NCBI RefSeq assembly: GCF_029626175.1 | Contig: NZ_JARUBM010000002.1 | Coordinates: 4,171,001 to 4,235,000 of the forward strand | Source: Micromonospora sp. WMMD1082 | GTDB lineage: Bacteria > Actinomycetota > Actinomycetes > Mycobacteriales > Micromonosporaceae | DNA: 64,000 bases | Reading direction: 5' to 3' | Shown: positions 39,951-50,708 of the stretch, in pieces | Position numbering within the stretch: the first letter of the stretch is position 1 | How the letters are laid out: each line of letters starts with the position of its first letter | Made by a program: the position numbers and the translations under genes | The notes under the pieces: model-generated | The model's database searches: none | What the model was told of the DNA's origin: nothing | Seen by the model: the letters and a program-made list of their open reading frames with translations, nothing else

Positions 39951-41185
39951 GTGTCAATCCGTACCCCCTCGGGCTCCGGCTGGCCGGCCTGCGGGTGGTC
40001 GTGGTCGGTGGGGGAGCCGTCGCCACCCGGCGGGTGCCGGCGCTGCTCGACGCGGGCGCGGACGTGCTGCTGGTGGCGCCGGAACTCACCCCGGCCCTGC
40101 GCGCCCACGCGGACGCCGCGCGGCTGCACTGGGTACCGCGTCGCTTCGTCGCCGACGACCTGGACGGCGCCTGGCTGGTGCACGTCGCCGTCGACGACCC
40201 GACCGCCGCGGCCGAGGTCAGCGCCGCCGCCGTCGCGCGTCGGATCTTCTGCGTACGCGCCGACGACCGGCACGCGGCGACGGCCTGGACACCGGCGGTG
40301 ACCCGGTACGGCCCGGTGACCGTGGCGGTGCACGGTGGCGGCGATCCCCGACGCGCGATGACCGTCCGGGATGCCCTGCGCACCCTGCTGCGGGCGAGGG
40401 CGGCCCCCCTGCTGGCGGATCCCGTCGACCTCCCGACCGGCGGGCCGGGCCGGGTCGCCCTGGTCGGCGCCGGTCCCGGAGACCCGGAGCTGATCACCGT
40501 CAAGGGCTGGCGGCTGCTCACCGAGGCCGACGTGGTGGTGGCCGACCGGCTGGTCCCCGGCCTGCTCCTCGACGAGCTGCGTACCGGGGTGGAATTGGTG
40601 GACGCCTCCAAGATCCCGTACGGCCCGTCCCGGGCCCAGGAGGAGATCAACCGGATCCTGGTCGACCGGGCACTGGGCGGCGCCTTCGTGGTACGGCTCA
40701 AGGGCGGCGACCCGTACGTCTTCGGGCGCGGCGGCGAGGAACTCCTGGCCTGTGCGGCGGCCGGGGTGCCGGTCACCGTGGTACCGGGCGTGACCAGCTC
40801 GATCGCCGCTCCCGGGGCGGCGGGCATCCCGGTCACCCACCGGTCGGTGGCGCACGAGTTCACCGTGGTGTCCGGCCATGTCGCGCCGGACTCACCGGAG
40901 TCGCTGGTGCGCTGGGACGCGCTGGCCGGGCTGCGCGGCACGCTGGTCATCCTGATGGGCCTGAAGAACCTCCCCGTGATCACGGCCACGCTGCTCGACC
41001 ACGGCCGCCCGGCGGACACCCCGGCGGCCGTGGTCCAGGAGGCCACCACCGGCGGGCAACGGATCGTCCGCTCGACGCTCGGCGCGGTGGCCGCCGACAC
41101 GACCGCCGCCGGGCTGCGCCCACCGGCCGTCGTGGTGGTGGGCGATGTCGTCACCGCCCTCGATCTGGCCGGTTACCGGGGTTGA
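39947..41185 (+). CDS. cobA: Precorrin-2 dehydrogenase / uroporphyrinogen-III C-methyltransferase fusion
   Basis: 412 residues from a GTG overlapping the cobT stop. Residues 1-150 are a precorrin-2 dehydrogenase-like Rossmann domain (VVVVGGGAVATRRVPALLDAGA). Residues 168-412 are the SUMT methyltransferase: VALVGAGPGDPELITVKG, KIPYGPSRAQEEIN, VVRLKGGDPYVFGRGGEE and VPGVTSSIAAPGAAGIPVTHR. It converts uroporphyrinogen III to precorrin-2 and perhaps sirohydrochlorin, feeding cobalamin and sirohaem. It is shorter than enterobacterial CysG, so the ferrochelatase part may be incomplete. Last gene of the operon before the 41190-41229 hairpin. Confidence 0.93.
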   Translation: MSVNPYPLGLRLAGLRVVVVGGGAVATRRVPALLDAGADVLLVAPELTPALRAHADAARLHWVPRRFVADDLDGAWLVHVAVDDPTAAAEVSAAAVARRIFCVRADDRHAATAWTPAVTRYGPVTVAVHGGGDPRRAMTVRDALRTLLRARAAPLLADPVDLPTGGPGRVALVGAGPGDPELITVKGWRLLTEADVVVADRLVPGLLLDELRTGVELVDASKIPYGPSRAQEEINRILVDRALGGAFVVRLKGGDPYVFGRGGEELLACAAAGVPVTVVPGVTSSIAAPGAAGIPVTHRSVAHEFTVVSGHVAPDSPESLVRWDALAGLRGTLVILMGLKNLPVITATLLDHGRPADTPAAVVQEATTGGQRIVRSTLGAVAADTTAAGLRPPAVVVVGDVVTALDLAGYRG

Positions 41186-41189
41186 CATG

Positions 41190-41229
41190 CCGCTGGCCGG
41201 CACCCCGGGTGGGGGGTGCCGGCCAGCGG
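41190..41229. terminator. Bidirectional terminator between cobA and the lysozyme-like gene
   Basis: Perfect 17-bp arms CCGCTGGCCGGCACCCC (41190-41206) and GGGGTGCCGGCCAGCGG (41213-41229) with a 6-nt loop. It sits 4 nt after the cobA stop and 11 nt from the stop of the convergent gene. Confidence 0.88.
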
Positions 41230-41240
41230 TGTGGTTGGTG

Positions 41241-41825
41241 TCAGCTGTTCCAGTGTTCGGCGACGAGGTCGGCGGCCTGCTGTTCCCACTGGGCGTAGTG
41301 GTCCGGGTAGGCGGAGACCTGGACGGTCTGGGCGGCGACGGTGAGGGGCATGTCCTGCCAGCCGTCGACCTGCTTCAGGCCCTTGAGGAAGGCCAGGGTC
41401 GAGTACTCGGGGTCGGTGATCTGCTCGACGGTGCCCCAGCCGCTGGACGGGCGCTGCTGGAACAGGCCCTGCGAGTCGTGGTCGTTGCGGTCGCCGAGGT
41501 GGCCGAGGTTTTCCAGCTTCGATTCCTGTAGGGCGGTGCCGATGGCGACCACGGCGGCGCGTTCGTCCATGTCGGCCTTCTTGGTGGCGGCGATGATGGC
41601 CTTGACGTTGTCGACCTGCTCGTCGGTGAGGTCGATGTGGGACTGGGCGCCCTGCACGCCGTGCGGGATCAGGGTGCTGGTGTCGGGCTTGTCGGTCTGG
41701 ACGGCGGCGGCGATGGGGTTGGTGGGGGTGGGGTTGTCGGTGGTGTTGAGGGGGCCGGCGGCGAGGCCACCGGCGATGGTGAGTCCGGCGAGGCCGAGGA
41801 TGCTCTTACGCAGCGTGGTGTTCAT
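41241..41825 (-). CDS. Secreted lysozyme-like / lytic-transglycosylase-related protein
   Basis: 194 residues. A signal peptide (MNTTLRKSILGLAGLTIAGGL, cleavage expected near AAGPLN) is followed by a 45-residue linker and a domain with VVAIGTALQESKLENLGHLGD, HDSQGLFQQRPSSGWGTVEQI and EYSTLAFLKGL. This pattern, with the Glu in LQESKL and the QGLFQQRPSSGWGT loop, is common in actinomycete secreted proteins related to the lysozyme-like superfamily; a cell-wall role is likely but the activity is not proven. A SigR-like promoter lies about 145 nt upstream. Confidence 0.7.
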   Translation of the reverse strand: MNTTLRKSILGLAGLTIAGGLAAGPLNTTDNPTPTNPIAAAVQTDKPDTSTLIPHGVQGAQSHIDLTDEQVDNVKAIIAATKKADMDERAAVVAIGTALQESKLENLGHLGDRNDHDSQGLFQQRPSSGWGTVEQITDPEYSTLAFLKGLKQVDGWQDMPLTVAAQTVQVSAYPDHYAQWEQQAADLVAEHWNS

Positions 41826-41967
41826 GGGGAAGCTCCGTTCGGGGGTTGGCGCACGGGTGCCGACAGGGGGTTCGGCGGTGCGCGGGCACCGTCAGGCGCT
41901 CAAGGGAAGGGGGGAGGTCGTGGTGGCGCGCGGGATAGGGGGTTCTTCGCGGCGCCGGACCATGTGT

Positions 41968-41994
41968 AACGACCGACCGGGCCAGGTCATTCCC
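41968..41994 (-). promoter_or_regulatory. SigR-type promoter GGGAAT-N18-GTT
   Basis: On the minus strand GGGAAT (41994-41989) is followed after exactly 18 nt by GTT (41970-41968), within GTTACACA. This matches the thiol-stress sigma factor SigR consensus of actinomycetes (GGAAT-N18-GTT). The only downstream gene is the secreted lysozyme-like protein at 41825. Confidence 0.5.
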
Positions 41995-42149
41995 GGGGTG
42001 CGCCGGCCGGTCGCGCGGCGGTCAGGGCCGGGGGCCCTGCTCGGTCAGCCACCGATTACAACGCCCCCACCCCGCCAGGGATTCCGCCGACCGCCCACCC
42101 GATCCACCCACACACCCCACAACCGGACACCCCGCCCCAGAACGGCACG

Positions 42150-42210
42150 GTTGATCATGAAGTTGTTGCCACGACACGCCGGGCGGGGTGACAACAACTT
42201 CATGATCAAC
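42150..42210. terminator. 19-bp-arm palindrome (GTTGATCATGA family, copy 2)
   Basis: Arms GTTGATCATGAAGTTGTTG (42150-42168) and CAACAACTTCATGATCAAC (42192-42210) pair perfectly around a GC-rich loop. The outer 11 bases match the palindrome at 32837-32896. It lies 26 nt beyond the stop of the minus-strand otsB-GH15 gene and should terminate that operon. Confidence 0.8.
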
Positions 42211-42235
42211 GAGGAGGGTGGGGTGGGAGCCGGGC

Positions 42236-44842
42236 TCAGTGCTTGAGCATGTTGTCCAGGAGTAGGGCGCAGCGGATCACGCCGAGGTGGCTGTACGCCT
42301 GCGGGTGGTTGCCCAGGCCGCGCTCGGCGAGCGGGTCGTACTGCTCCGGGAGCAGCCCGGTGGGACCGGCCGTGTCGATCATCTGGAGGAAGAGTTCCTC
42401 GGCGTCGGTACGCCGCCCGGTGCGCAGGTACGCCTCGATCAACCAGGACGTGCAGATGTGGAAGCCACCCTCCCGGCCGGGCAGGCCGTCGTCCCAGTGG
42501 TAGCGGTAGACAACCGGGCCGCTGCGCAGGTCCGCCTCGATCTTCAACACGGTGGAGAGGAAGCGCGGATCGTCACCGGGCAACAGGCCGGAGATCCCGA
42601 TCCAGAGCGACGAGGCGTCCATGTCCTCGTCCCCGTACGCGACGCTGTACGCCTCGGCGTGCTCGTGCCAGCCGTACTCGAGCACGTTCGCGCCGATCCG
42701 GTCGCGCAACTCCGCCCATTCCGGGCGGTCCTCGCCGCCGTGCTGCCGCATCACGTGCAGTGCCCGGTCGACGGTCATCCAGCACATCACCTTCGAGAAG
42801 ATGTGGTGCCGGGGTGGCAGGCGGGCCTCCCAGATGCCGTGATCCGGCTCGTGCCAGCGGCGACGGACCGCCTCGACCATGTTCTCCAGCACCCGCCACT
42901 CCTCGGCGCGTACCGAGCCACGGGCGTCGGCGGTGGCCGCGATCAGGTCGGCGATCGGGCCGAAGACGTCCAGCTGGAGCTGGTGGTTGGCGAGGTTGCC
43001 GACGCGTACCGGGCGGGAGCCGGCGTAGCCGGGCAGGGTGTCGATGACCGCCTCGGCGCCCAGCTCGTAGCCGTCCACCGTGTAGAGGGGGTGCAGCCGC
43101 TCGGGGTGACCGCCGGTGCGCTCCACGCAGCCGTCCACCCAGCGCAGGAAGGCCTCGGCCTCGGTGATCGAGCCCAGGTCGACCAGGGCCCGGGCGGTCA
43201 TCGCGGCGTCGCGGAGCCAGCAGTAGCGGTAGTCCCAGTTGCGGACTCCGCCCAGTTCCTCCGGCAGCGAGGTGGTCGCCGCGGCCAGGATCGAACCGGT
43301 CGCCTCGTGGCAGAGGCCGCGCAGCGTCAGCGCGCTGCGGGCGACGAGGTCGCGGGCGGTGGTCGGCAGCCGCAGCGAGCCCACCCATTCCTTCCAGGGC
43401 CGCTCCGCCGCAGCCTGCCGCTCGTGGATCGGCAGCCGGTGGTGTTCCAGGCTGTGCGTGCCGAAGCGCAGTTCCAGCACCACCTGCCCGCCGAGGGCGG
43501 CGAGGTCCACCACGGCCTTCGCGGTCTCGTACCCGCCGTCGTTGCCGACCTGCCACTGCACCCCGGGGGAGTAGAGCGCGACCGGTTCGTTGGAGCCGAG
43601 CACCAGCAGGCCGTCGCCGAGCGGCTGGAGCTGCACCGCGACCTGCGCGAACTCCGGTCGGGGCGCGAACTCCAGCCGGACCCGGCCGGTGCCGGTCAGC
43701 ACCCGGATCAGGGTCGAGTCGCCGGAGATGATCGCCGGACCGTCGGGCGTGGCCCGGGGGTCGGGCCTGTCGAGCCAGTCGGTGACGGTCAGGCCCGACC
43801 AGCGGGTCTCCACGGTCATCGTGCCCGACCGGTAGCGCTGGCCCAGCGGGATGCCGTCGCGCTCCGGTGCGACGCTGAAGTGCCCGGCCGGGCTGCCGCC
43901 GACCAGGTCGGCGAAGATCGCCGCCGAGTCGGGCTTGGGGTTGCAGAGCCAGCTCACCTTGGCATCGGGCGTGAGCAGGGCGACTGTCCGGCCGTTGGCC
44001 AGCATCGAGTGCCGCTCGATCGGCACCGCCCGCTCGCCGAACAGCCAGTGCCGGCGGGTCTCCAGGAGCAGCCCGAGCGCGCGGGCGGCCTCGATCGGCT
44101 CGGCGACCCGGTAACCGGCCTTGGTCTCACCCGGGCCGATCTTGATGCCGACGTCGGGGCCGTGCAGGTTGCCGAAGGCGTTCTCGTCGGTCACGTCGTC
44201 GCCGATGAAGAGCACCGCGCTGGCCGACAGCTGGGTGCGCAACTGGTCGACCGCGGTGCCCTTGTGGGTGGCCACCACGGACAGCTCGATGACCTCCTTG
44301 CCCTGGGTGACGGTGACGTCCGGCCAGGTCGCGGGACCGCTGCGGACGGCCTCGATGGTCGCGGCGGCCACCTGGGGATCCACCCCACGGGTGTGGACGG
44401 CGACGCTGGCCGGCTTGCGTTCGAGGCGTACCCCGGGATGGGCCGTGGCGATCTCCCGCAGCGCGTCCCGGAGCCGGGTGCGGACGGCGATCAGCTCGGG
44501 GGAGAGCCGCTCGACGAAGCCGATGTCGAACTCGGAGCCGTGACTGCCGACCAGATGGACCTCGCTGGGCAGCCGGGAGAGCGCGGCCAGGTCGCGCAGC
44601 GCGCGACCGGAGACGACCGCCACCGTGGTCTGCGGCAGCGCGGCCAGGGCGCGCACCGCCGCCACCGACTCCCGCAGCGGTACGGCCTTGCTCGGATCCT
44701 CGACGATCGGCGCGAGGGTGCCGTCGTAGTCGCAGGCGACCAGGAGTTGCGGTACCCGGGCGATCCGACCGATGGCGGCGCGCAGCTCCGGGTCCATGGT
44801 GCCCGCGACGGGCGTGATGATCTCGTTGGGCGCGGCGTTCAC
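42236..44842 (-). CDS. Fusion of trehalose-6-phosphate phosphatase (OtsB) and GH15 trehalase/glucoamylase-like domain
   Basis: 868 residues. Residues 25-260 are a HAD phosphatase of the OtsB type: [17 protein letters not shown] with Asp38 and Asp40, TVAVVSGR, and the late [10 protein letters not shown]. Residues 270-868 are a GH15 enzyme: [79 protein letters not shown] and [28 protein letters not shown]15 proteins of this kind in mycobacteria are trehalases. The two halves would make trehalose from its phosphate and could also hydrolyse it, unless the GH15 part acts on another glucan. It overlaps otsA by 4 nt. Confidence 0.92.
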   Translation of the reverse strand: MNAAPNEIITPVAGTMDPELRAAIGRIARVPQLLVACDYDGTLAPIVEDPSKAVPLRESVAAVRALAALPQTTVAVVSGRALRDLAALSRLPSEVHLVGSHGSEFDIGFVERLSPELIAVRTRLRDALREIATAHPGVRLERKPASVAVHTRGVDPQVAAATIEAVRSGPATWPDVTVTQGKEVIELSVVATHKGTAVDQLRTQLSASAVLFIGDDVTDENAFGNLHGPDVGIKIGPGETKAGYRVAEPIEAARALGLLLETRRHWLFGERAVPIERHSMLANGRTVALLTPDAKVSWLCNPKPDSAAIFADLVGGSPAGHFSVAPERDGIPLGQRYRSGTMTVETRWSGLTVTDWLDRPDPRATPDGPAIISGDSTLIRVLTGTGRVRLEFAPRPEFAQVAVQLQPLGDGLLVLGSNEPVALYSPGVQWQVGNDGGYETAKAVVDLAALGGQVVLELRFGTHSLEHHRLPIHERQAAAERPWKEWVGSLRLPTTARDLVARSALTLRGLCHEATGSILAAATTSLPEELGGVRNWDYRYCWLRDAAMTARALVDLGSITEAEAFLRWVDGCVERTGGHPERLHPLYTVDGYELGAEAVIDTLPGYAGSRPVRVGNLANHQLQLDVFGPIADLIAATADARGSVRAEEWRVLENMVEAVRRRWHEPDHGIWEARLPPRHHIFSKVMCWMTVDRALHVMRQHGGEDRPEWAELRDRIGANVLEYGWHEHAEAYSVAYGDEDMDASSLWIGISGLLPGDDPRFLSTVLKIEADLRSGPVVYRYHWDDGLPGREGGFHICTSWLIEAYLRTGRRTDAEELFLQMIDTAGPTGLLPEQYDPLAERGLGNHPQAYSHLGVIRCALLLDNMLKH

Positions 44843-46239
44843 GCCGCCTCCATGTCGGGCACCCCGAGCTCGGTGAGGAACGACTTCGCCCAGTGCCCCA
44901 CGTCATGGGTGCGCAGATGGCGTTGCATGGTCCGCATACGGCGACGAGCCTCCGGCTTCTCCACGTGCACGGCCCGTAGCAGAGCGTCCTTGACCGCGTC
45001 CGGGTCGTGCGGGTTGCACAGGAACGCCTGACGCAGCTCGGTGGCCGCGCCGGCGAACTCACTGAGTACGAGAGCGCCACCGTGGTCCGCCCTGGACGCG
45101 ACGTACTCCTTGGCCACCAGGTTCATTCCGTCGCGCAGCGGAGTAACCATCATCACGTCGGCGGCGGCGTACATCGCAGCCAGTTCTGTCCGACTGTACG
45201 ACTGATGGAGATAGTGCACCGCCGGTACGCCAACCCGGCCGAATTCGCCATTAATCCGACCCACCTCGCGCTCGACCTTGACGCGGAGTGCCTGGTAGTG
45301 CTCCACCCGCTCGCGGCTGGGCGTGGCGACCTGCACCATAACGGCGTCGGGAACTGTCAACTTTCCGTCAGCAAGCAGTTCGCGGAACGCCTTGAGGCGC
45401 AACTCGATGCCCTTGGTGTAGTCGAGCCGGTCGACGCCGAGGATGATCGTCCGCGGGTTGCCCAGTTCCTCGCGGATCTCCTTGGCCCGGGCCTGGATCG
45501 CCGGGTCGGCGGCGAGCCGCTCCATCTCCCTGGTGTCGATCGAGATGGGGAAGGCGCCGGCCTTCACCTGGCGCCCGTCCACCTGGATCATCTGCCCCTC
45601 GTAGCGCAGACCGAGCAGGTGCCGGGCCAGCCGGACGAAGTTCTGCGCGGCCAGCCGCTGCTGGAACCCGACCAGGTCGGCGCCGAGCAGACCGCGCAGG
45701 ATCTCGGTGCGGAACGGCATCTGCATGAACAGCTCGATCGGTGGGAACGGGATGTGCAGGAAGAAGCCGATCCGCAGGTCGGGGCGCAGCTCCCGGAGCA
45801 TCGCCGGCACCAGCTGGAGCTGGTAGTCCTGGACCCAGACGGTGGCGCCGTCGGCCGCGACCTCCGCCGCGGCCTCCGCGAATCGCGCGTTGACCAGGCG
45901 GTACGCCTCGCGCCAGCGGCGCTTGTAGGCGGGGGTCTCGACCGCGTCGTGGTAGAGCGGCCAGATCGTCGCGTTGGACTGCCCCTCGTAGTAGCGCTCC
46001 AGTTCCTCGGCGCTCAGCGGCACCGGGTGCAGCCGGATGCCCTCCAGGTCGAACGGCTCGGGGGCCGCGCCGGTGCCGCCGGCCCAGCCGACCCAGGTGC
46101 CCTGGTGCTCGGCGAGGACGGGATGTAGCGCGGTGACCAGCCCGCCCGGGCTGCGTCGCCACTGCCGTCCCTCGGGTGTGCTCACCTCGTCGACCGGCAG
46201 TCGATTCGCCACTACGACAAAGGAGCTACGGACGGTCAC
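44839..46239 (-). CDS. otsA: Alpha,alpha-trehalose-phosphate synthase OtsA
   Basis: 466 residues from the GTG at 46239, chosen because GGAGG precedes it and the family begins at [14 protein letters not shown]; the frame is open to 46326. GT20 glycosyltransferase: [63 protein letters not shown] and the NDP-sugar site [27 protein letters not shown]. It makes trehalose-6-phosphate from glucose-6-phosphate and a nucleotide-glucose. Coupled by ATGA overlap to the phosphatase-GH15 fusion, so synthesis and dephosphorylation are tied together in one operon. Confidence 0.97.
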   Translation of the reverse strand: MTVRSSFVVVANRLPVDEVSTPEGRQWRRSPGGLVTALHPVLAEHQGTWVGWAGGTGAAPEPFDLEGIRLHPVPLSAEELERYYEGQSNATIWPLYHDAVETPAYKRRWREAYRLVNARFAEAAAEVAADGATVWVQDYQLQLVPAMLRELRPDLRIGFFLHIPFPPIELFMQMPFRTEILRGLLGADLVGFQQRLAAQNFVRLARHLLGLRYEGQMIQVDGRQVKAGAFPISIDTREMERLAADPAIQARAKEIREELGNPRTIILGVDRLDYTKGIELRLKAFRELLADGKLTVPDAVMVQVATPSRERVEHYQALRVKVEREVGRINGEFGRVGVPAVHYLHQSYSRTELAAMYAAADVMMVTPLRDGMNLVAKEYVASRADHGGALVLSEFAGAATELRQAFLCNPHDPDAVKDALLRAVHVEKPEARRRMRTMQRHLRTHDVGHWAKSFLTELGVPDMEAA

Positions 46240-46597
46240 GATCGGCCACCTCCGGGTGCTGACGGTTCCACCGCGATGAGCGTACTGAGCGTAGCTGCGG
46301 CGTCTGGTGCCCAGTGCCGGACTCACCTACCCGTCCCGAACTCGCCGAAGCCTGGACGTGATCATGTTGACAGGTTGACCGCCCGTGTCGACGCCCGGGT
46401 CGGTCACGATCGACGCCCGGGGCGGTACCGGTCGCCCCGCCCGGCCGGGCGGGGCGATGTGGGCAAGGCCCGGCGTACCTGTCAGGATTGACGACGGCGT
46501 GCGCCCGGCCGACCCGGCCGGCGGCGGCGGGCGGCGGCCCTGACCCGCGCCCGCACCACGCGAATCGGCGATCGGAATCGACGGAGGAGCCCGCACC
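46240..46597. other. Divergent region between otsA and ettA
   Basis: 358 bases without a gene. It includes a loop-free 26-bp palindrome (TCGCCCCGCCCGG and its complement, 46432-46457) and a direct repeat of TCGACGCCCGG about 30 bp before it. The palindrome may be a regulatory site or cruciform; promoters for both flanking genes must be here, but I cannot mark them. Confidence 0.45.
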
Positions 46598-48274
<1,677 letters not shown>

Positions 48275-48289
48275 CCGGGGCTGATCCCC

Positions 48290-48736
48290 TTGGCTGACCG
48301 GTTCGTCTACCACTGTGGCCTGCGGTGGTCCGACCTGGACGCGTACGGCCACGTCAACAACGCCCGTTTCCTCACCCTCTACGAGGAGGCCCGGGTGGCG
48401 CTGATGTTCGTCGGTGCCCGGGCGCACGGGGTCGACTCGTTCGCCGACGGCGTGGTGATCCGCCGGCACGAGGTCGACTACCTGCGCCCGGTCGACTACG
48501 CCCTCGATCGGGCCACCGCCGAGGCGGCACCCACCGTGCGGATCGAGCTGTGGGTGGAGCAGGTGCGGGCCGCGTCCTTCACCCTCGGCTACGAGATGTA
48601 CGACGGCGACCGCCTCGTCAGCCGGGCCCGCTCGGTGCTGGTGCCGTTCGACCTGGCCCGGCAGGTGCCCCGGCGACTGACCGAACCGGAGCGGGCGTTC
48701 CTGCTCGGGTACGCACCGGTTGGTCCGGTGCCGTGA
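48290..48736 (+). CDS. Acyl-CoA thioesterase (hot-dog, 4-hydroxybenzoyl-CoA type)
   Basis: 148 residues, apparently from a TTG start at 48290 close behind ettA. The hot-dog domain has LRWSDLDAYGHVNNARFLTLYEEARV, with the conserved Asp and His-Val-Asn-Asn, VRRHEVDYLRPVD-type pairing and a SFTLGYEMYDGDRLVSRARSVLVPFD strand. Hydrolyses acyl-CoA; the exact acyl group is not predictable. Overlaps the next gene by 4 nt (GTGA). Confidence 0.9.
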   Translation: MADRFVYHCGLRWSDLDAYGHVNNARFLTLYEEARVALMFVGARAHGVDSFADGVVIRRHEVDYLRPVDYALDRATAEAAPTVRIELWVEQVRAASFTLGYEMYDGDRLVSRARSVLVPFDLARQVPRRLTEPERAFLLGYAPVGPVP

Positions 48737-49413
48737 GCGACGGGCACGGCATCGTGGGCGTCGCCGACGCGGGGGCGTTCCTGGCCCGGCTCGTCCGGCT
48801 GGAGCGCGCCGCCCTGGTCCGGCTCCGTCCGGCGGCTCCGGCCGCGCGTACCGCCCTCTGGGCCAGGCTGCCGTGGGGGGTGCTGGCGGTGCGTACGGTG
48901 GCCGGGCCGGGTGCCGGTGACGTCACCGTCGCCGCCGGGCAGCTGCTCGCCGAGCTGGCGGCCGGCCGCGCCGCGCTGCCCGCCCGCCTCGACGCGCAGT
49001 GGCGGTGGGCGCTACCGCCCGCCGCCGGCCGCCGGGTGGAGACGCTGCCCGGCGGGGAACTGCGTCGCCTCGCCGACGCGGCGGCGGGCACCCTGCGGGA
49101 GGCGGCCGAGCAGGGGGTCGCGGGTCGGGCGGTCGGGCAGCGCGCGCTGCGGGACGCCCTGCTGGACCACGTCGCGGTGGTGGTCACCCCCGACGACGAG
49201 CCTGACCGTCCGGTGGAGGTGACCCAGCGGATGGTGCAGGGTCTCGTGCGGATGGGGTTCCTCGGGCCGTCCGAGGCTCCGCCGGGCGAGGACCGGGTGC
49301 AGGTCCGTACGACGGGCCGATGGATTGGCCTGGTGGGACCGTATGGAGCCATCTGGTCGCAGAAGGCCACGGATCTTGCCGTACGGCCGGCCGAGGCTCA
49401 GGCGAAAGGATGA
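48733..49413 (+). CDS. Conserved actinobacterial hypothetical protein
   Basis: 226 residues from a GTG at 48733 overlapping the thioesterase stop. Ala/Arg/Leu-rich, mostly helical; later segments VEVTQRMVQGLVRMGFLG and VRTTGRWIGLVGPYGAIWSQ appear conserved-like. No membrane span or known motif. It is coupled with ettA and the thioesterase, so it may share their physiological link to translation or lipid state, but the product is not recognised. Confidence 0.65.
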   Translation: MSDGHGIVGVADAGAFLARLVRLERAALVRLRPAAPAARTALWARLPWGVLAVRTVAGPGAGDVTVAAGQLLAELAAGRAALPARLDAQWRWALPPAAGRRVETLPGGELRRLADAAAGTLREAAEQGVAGRAVGQRALRDALLDHVAVVVTPDDEPDRPVEVTQRMVQGLVRMGFLGPSEAPPGEDRVQVRTTGRWIGLVGPYGAIWSQKATDLAVRPAEAQAKG

Positions 49414-49512
49414 GCACCAGTCATCCTTCCGGCTTGGTGCTGGCGTTGGGGGGATGCTTCGCTCCGGCTGTCCGGGTACCGTCCATCCTCGGATCCAACC
49501 CACCGTAGGCGA

Positions 49513-49566
49513 CTGGATCCGCTGGGGAGTCTGGATCCGCCGGCAAGTCCGGATCCGCTGGGGAGT
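49513..49566 (+). repeat. Three 18-bp tandem repeats before the YbjN gene
   Basis: Units CTGGATCCGCTGGGGAGT (49513-49530), a variant (49531-49548) and a near-identical third (49549-49566) lie end to end. The array ends 14 nt before the ATG at 49581. Confidence 0.8.
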
Positions 49567-49580
49567 GAGGTGCGCGAGCG

Positions 49581-50165
49581 ATGCCGTGGTGGTCATGGCG
49601 CCCAGGTCCCGCCGGTGGCGGTGACTCGGAAACTCGAAGCAGGATCACGGTGGAGGGTGCTGTCCGGGTCGGACCGCCGGCGCCCCGCCAACCGGGGGAC
49701 GACTGCCCGGGTGGGGAGCATCCGTTGATCGCCGACATGCCCGCCACCGTCGAACAGGTCACCCTGCGTCGCATCTGCGACGCGCTCGACCTCCTCGACG
49801 TGCGCTACCTCGCCGACGGGGACGGCAACCTGCTGGCCATGTGGGAGCGGCACGCCGTGCTGGTCACCCTGGAGGGCCCCGAAGACGAGATCCTCGTGCT
49901 GCGGGCCCGGCCGCACGCGACCGTGCCGCCGGACTGGGCGGACCGGGCCTACCGGGTGGTCAACGAGTGGAACCACACCCGCCGCTTCTGCAAGGCGTAC
50001 GTGGGGGACGCCACCGAGCGCGGCCAGTTGCCGATCTACGCCGAGTTGCAGGTCCCGCTCGCGGCGGGCGCCCACGACGCGCTCCTGGTGGAACTGCTCG
50101 ACTGCGGCGCCGCCGTGGCCACCAGCTTCGTCGACTGGCTGCACGACGAGGGTGCCCTGCTCTGA
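49581..50165 (+). CDS. YbjN-domain protein
   Basis: 194 residues. The first 50 are Gly/Pro/Arg-rich and disordered. The rest is a YbjN domain (type III secretion chaperone-like fold): QVTLRRICDALDLLDVRYLADGDGNLL, AVLVTLEGPEDEILVLRAR, YRVVNEWNHTRRFCKAYVGD and VPLAAGAHDALLVELLDCG. Actinomycetes encode several YbjN proteins of unclear role, suspected in protein-protein regulation. An internal ATG at 49738 (MPATVEQVTLRR) would give the domain alone. Confidence 0.8.
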   Translation: MPWWSWRPGPAGGGDSETRSRITVEGAVRVGPPAPRQPGDDCPGGEHPLIADMPATVEQVTLRRICDALDLLDVRYLADGDGNLLAMWERHAVLVTLEGPEDEILVLRARPHATVPPDWADRAYRVVNEWNHTRRFCKAYVGDATERGQLPIYAELQVPLAAGAHDALLVELLDCGAAVATSFVDWLHDEGALL

Positions 50166-50199
50166 CGGGCGACGACCGCCCGCGCGGTGCGGAGACCGT

Positions 50200-50628
50200 T
50201 CACTCGCGGGCCGACGGGTCCTCCATCACGTTCACCATGAAGTACGCCGCCCGTTCGAGATAGTTCCAGAGTTCGGTGGCGAGCGCCGGGGGCAGGTCGA
50301 GGCTGTCGACCGTGCGCCGCATGTGACGCAGCCAGGCGTCGCGCTCGGCGGCACCGATCCGGAACGGGGCGTGCCGCATCCGCAGCCGGGGATGCCCCCG
50401 CTGGGCGGAGTAGGTGTTCGGGCCGCCCCAGTACTGCATGAGGAAGAGTCGCATCCGGTCGGCGGCCGGCCCCAGATCCTCCTCCGGATACATCGGGCGC
50501 AGCAGCGGGTCGTCGGCGATGCCGGCGTAGAACTCGTCGACCAGTTTGCGGAATGTGGGCTCGCCGCCGACGGCGTCGAAGAGCGTGACCGCCTCGCCGC
50601 GACCCTCGGACTCACCTACGGGATTCAC
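50200..50628 (-). CDS. Truncated haemoglobin, group II (trHbO-like)
   Basis: 142 residues with the 2-on-2 globin pattern: LFDAVGGEPTFRKLVDEFYAGIADD, PMYPEEDLGPAADRMRLFLMQYWGGP (group II YWGGP), the proximal His in RHAPFRIG and the distal Tyr in FY. Group II truncated haemoglobins bind O2 tightly and occur across actinobacteria; roles in oxygen or redox chemistry at the membrane have been proposed. Convergent with the YbjN gene. Confidence 0.94.
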   Translation of the reverse strand: MNPVGESEGRGEAVTLFDAVGGEPTFRKLVDEFYAGIADDPLLRPMYPEEDLGPAADRMRLFLMQYWGGPNTYSAQRGHPRLRMRHAPFRIGAAERDAWLRHMRRTVDSLDLPPALATELWNYLERAAYFMVNVMEDPSARE

Positions 50629-50708
50629 CGTTCCATCCTGCCAGGCGTCGGCGGGCGGCTGCCCGGCCGGACCGGGCGGAACGACGGTGGGTCAGGTCAC
50701 CGCGTGGG

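Larger units (their letters stand above)
41826..42235. other. Intergenic region between the lysozyme-like and trehalose genes
   Basis: 410 bases without a gene. It contains a SigR-like promoter on the minus strand (41968-41994) and the second GTTGATCATGA palindrome (42150-42210). The leader between that promoter and the gene start is about 140 nt. I looked for a c-di-AMP (ydaO-type) riboswitch, often seen before actinomycete wall hydrolases, and could not recognise its conserved core. Confidence 0.5.

Noticed and set aside
41826..41967. c-di-AMP riboswitch in the leader of the lysozyme-like gene
   Set aside because: The position would suit one, but the conserved ydaO core could not be identified in the minus-strand leader.
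42287..45031. A 914-codon plus-strand frame opposite the otsB-GH15 gene
   Set aside because: It is antisense to a clearly conserved enzyme, shows no recognisable domain, and is rich in Arg/Gly/Val/Asp as expected for a shadow in a high-GC gene.
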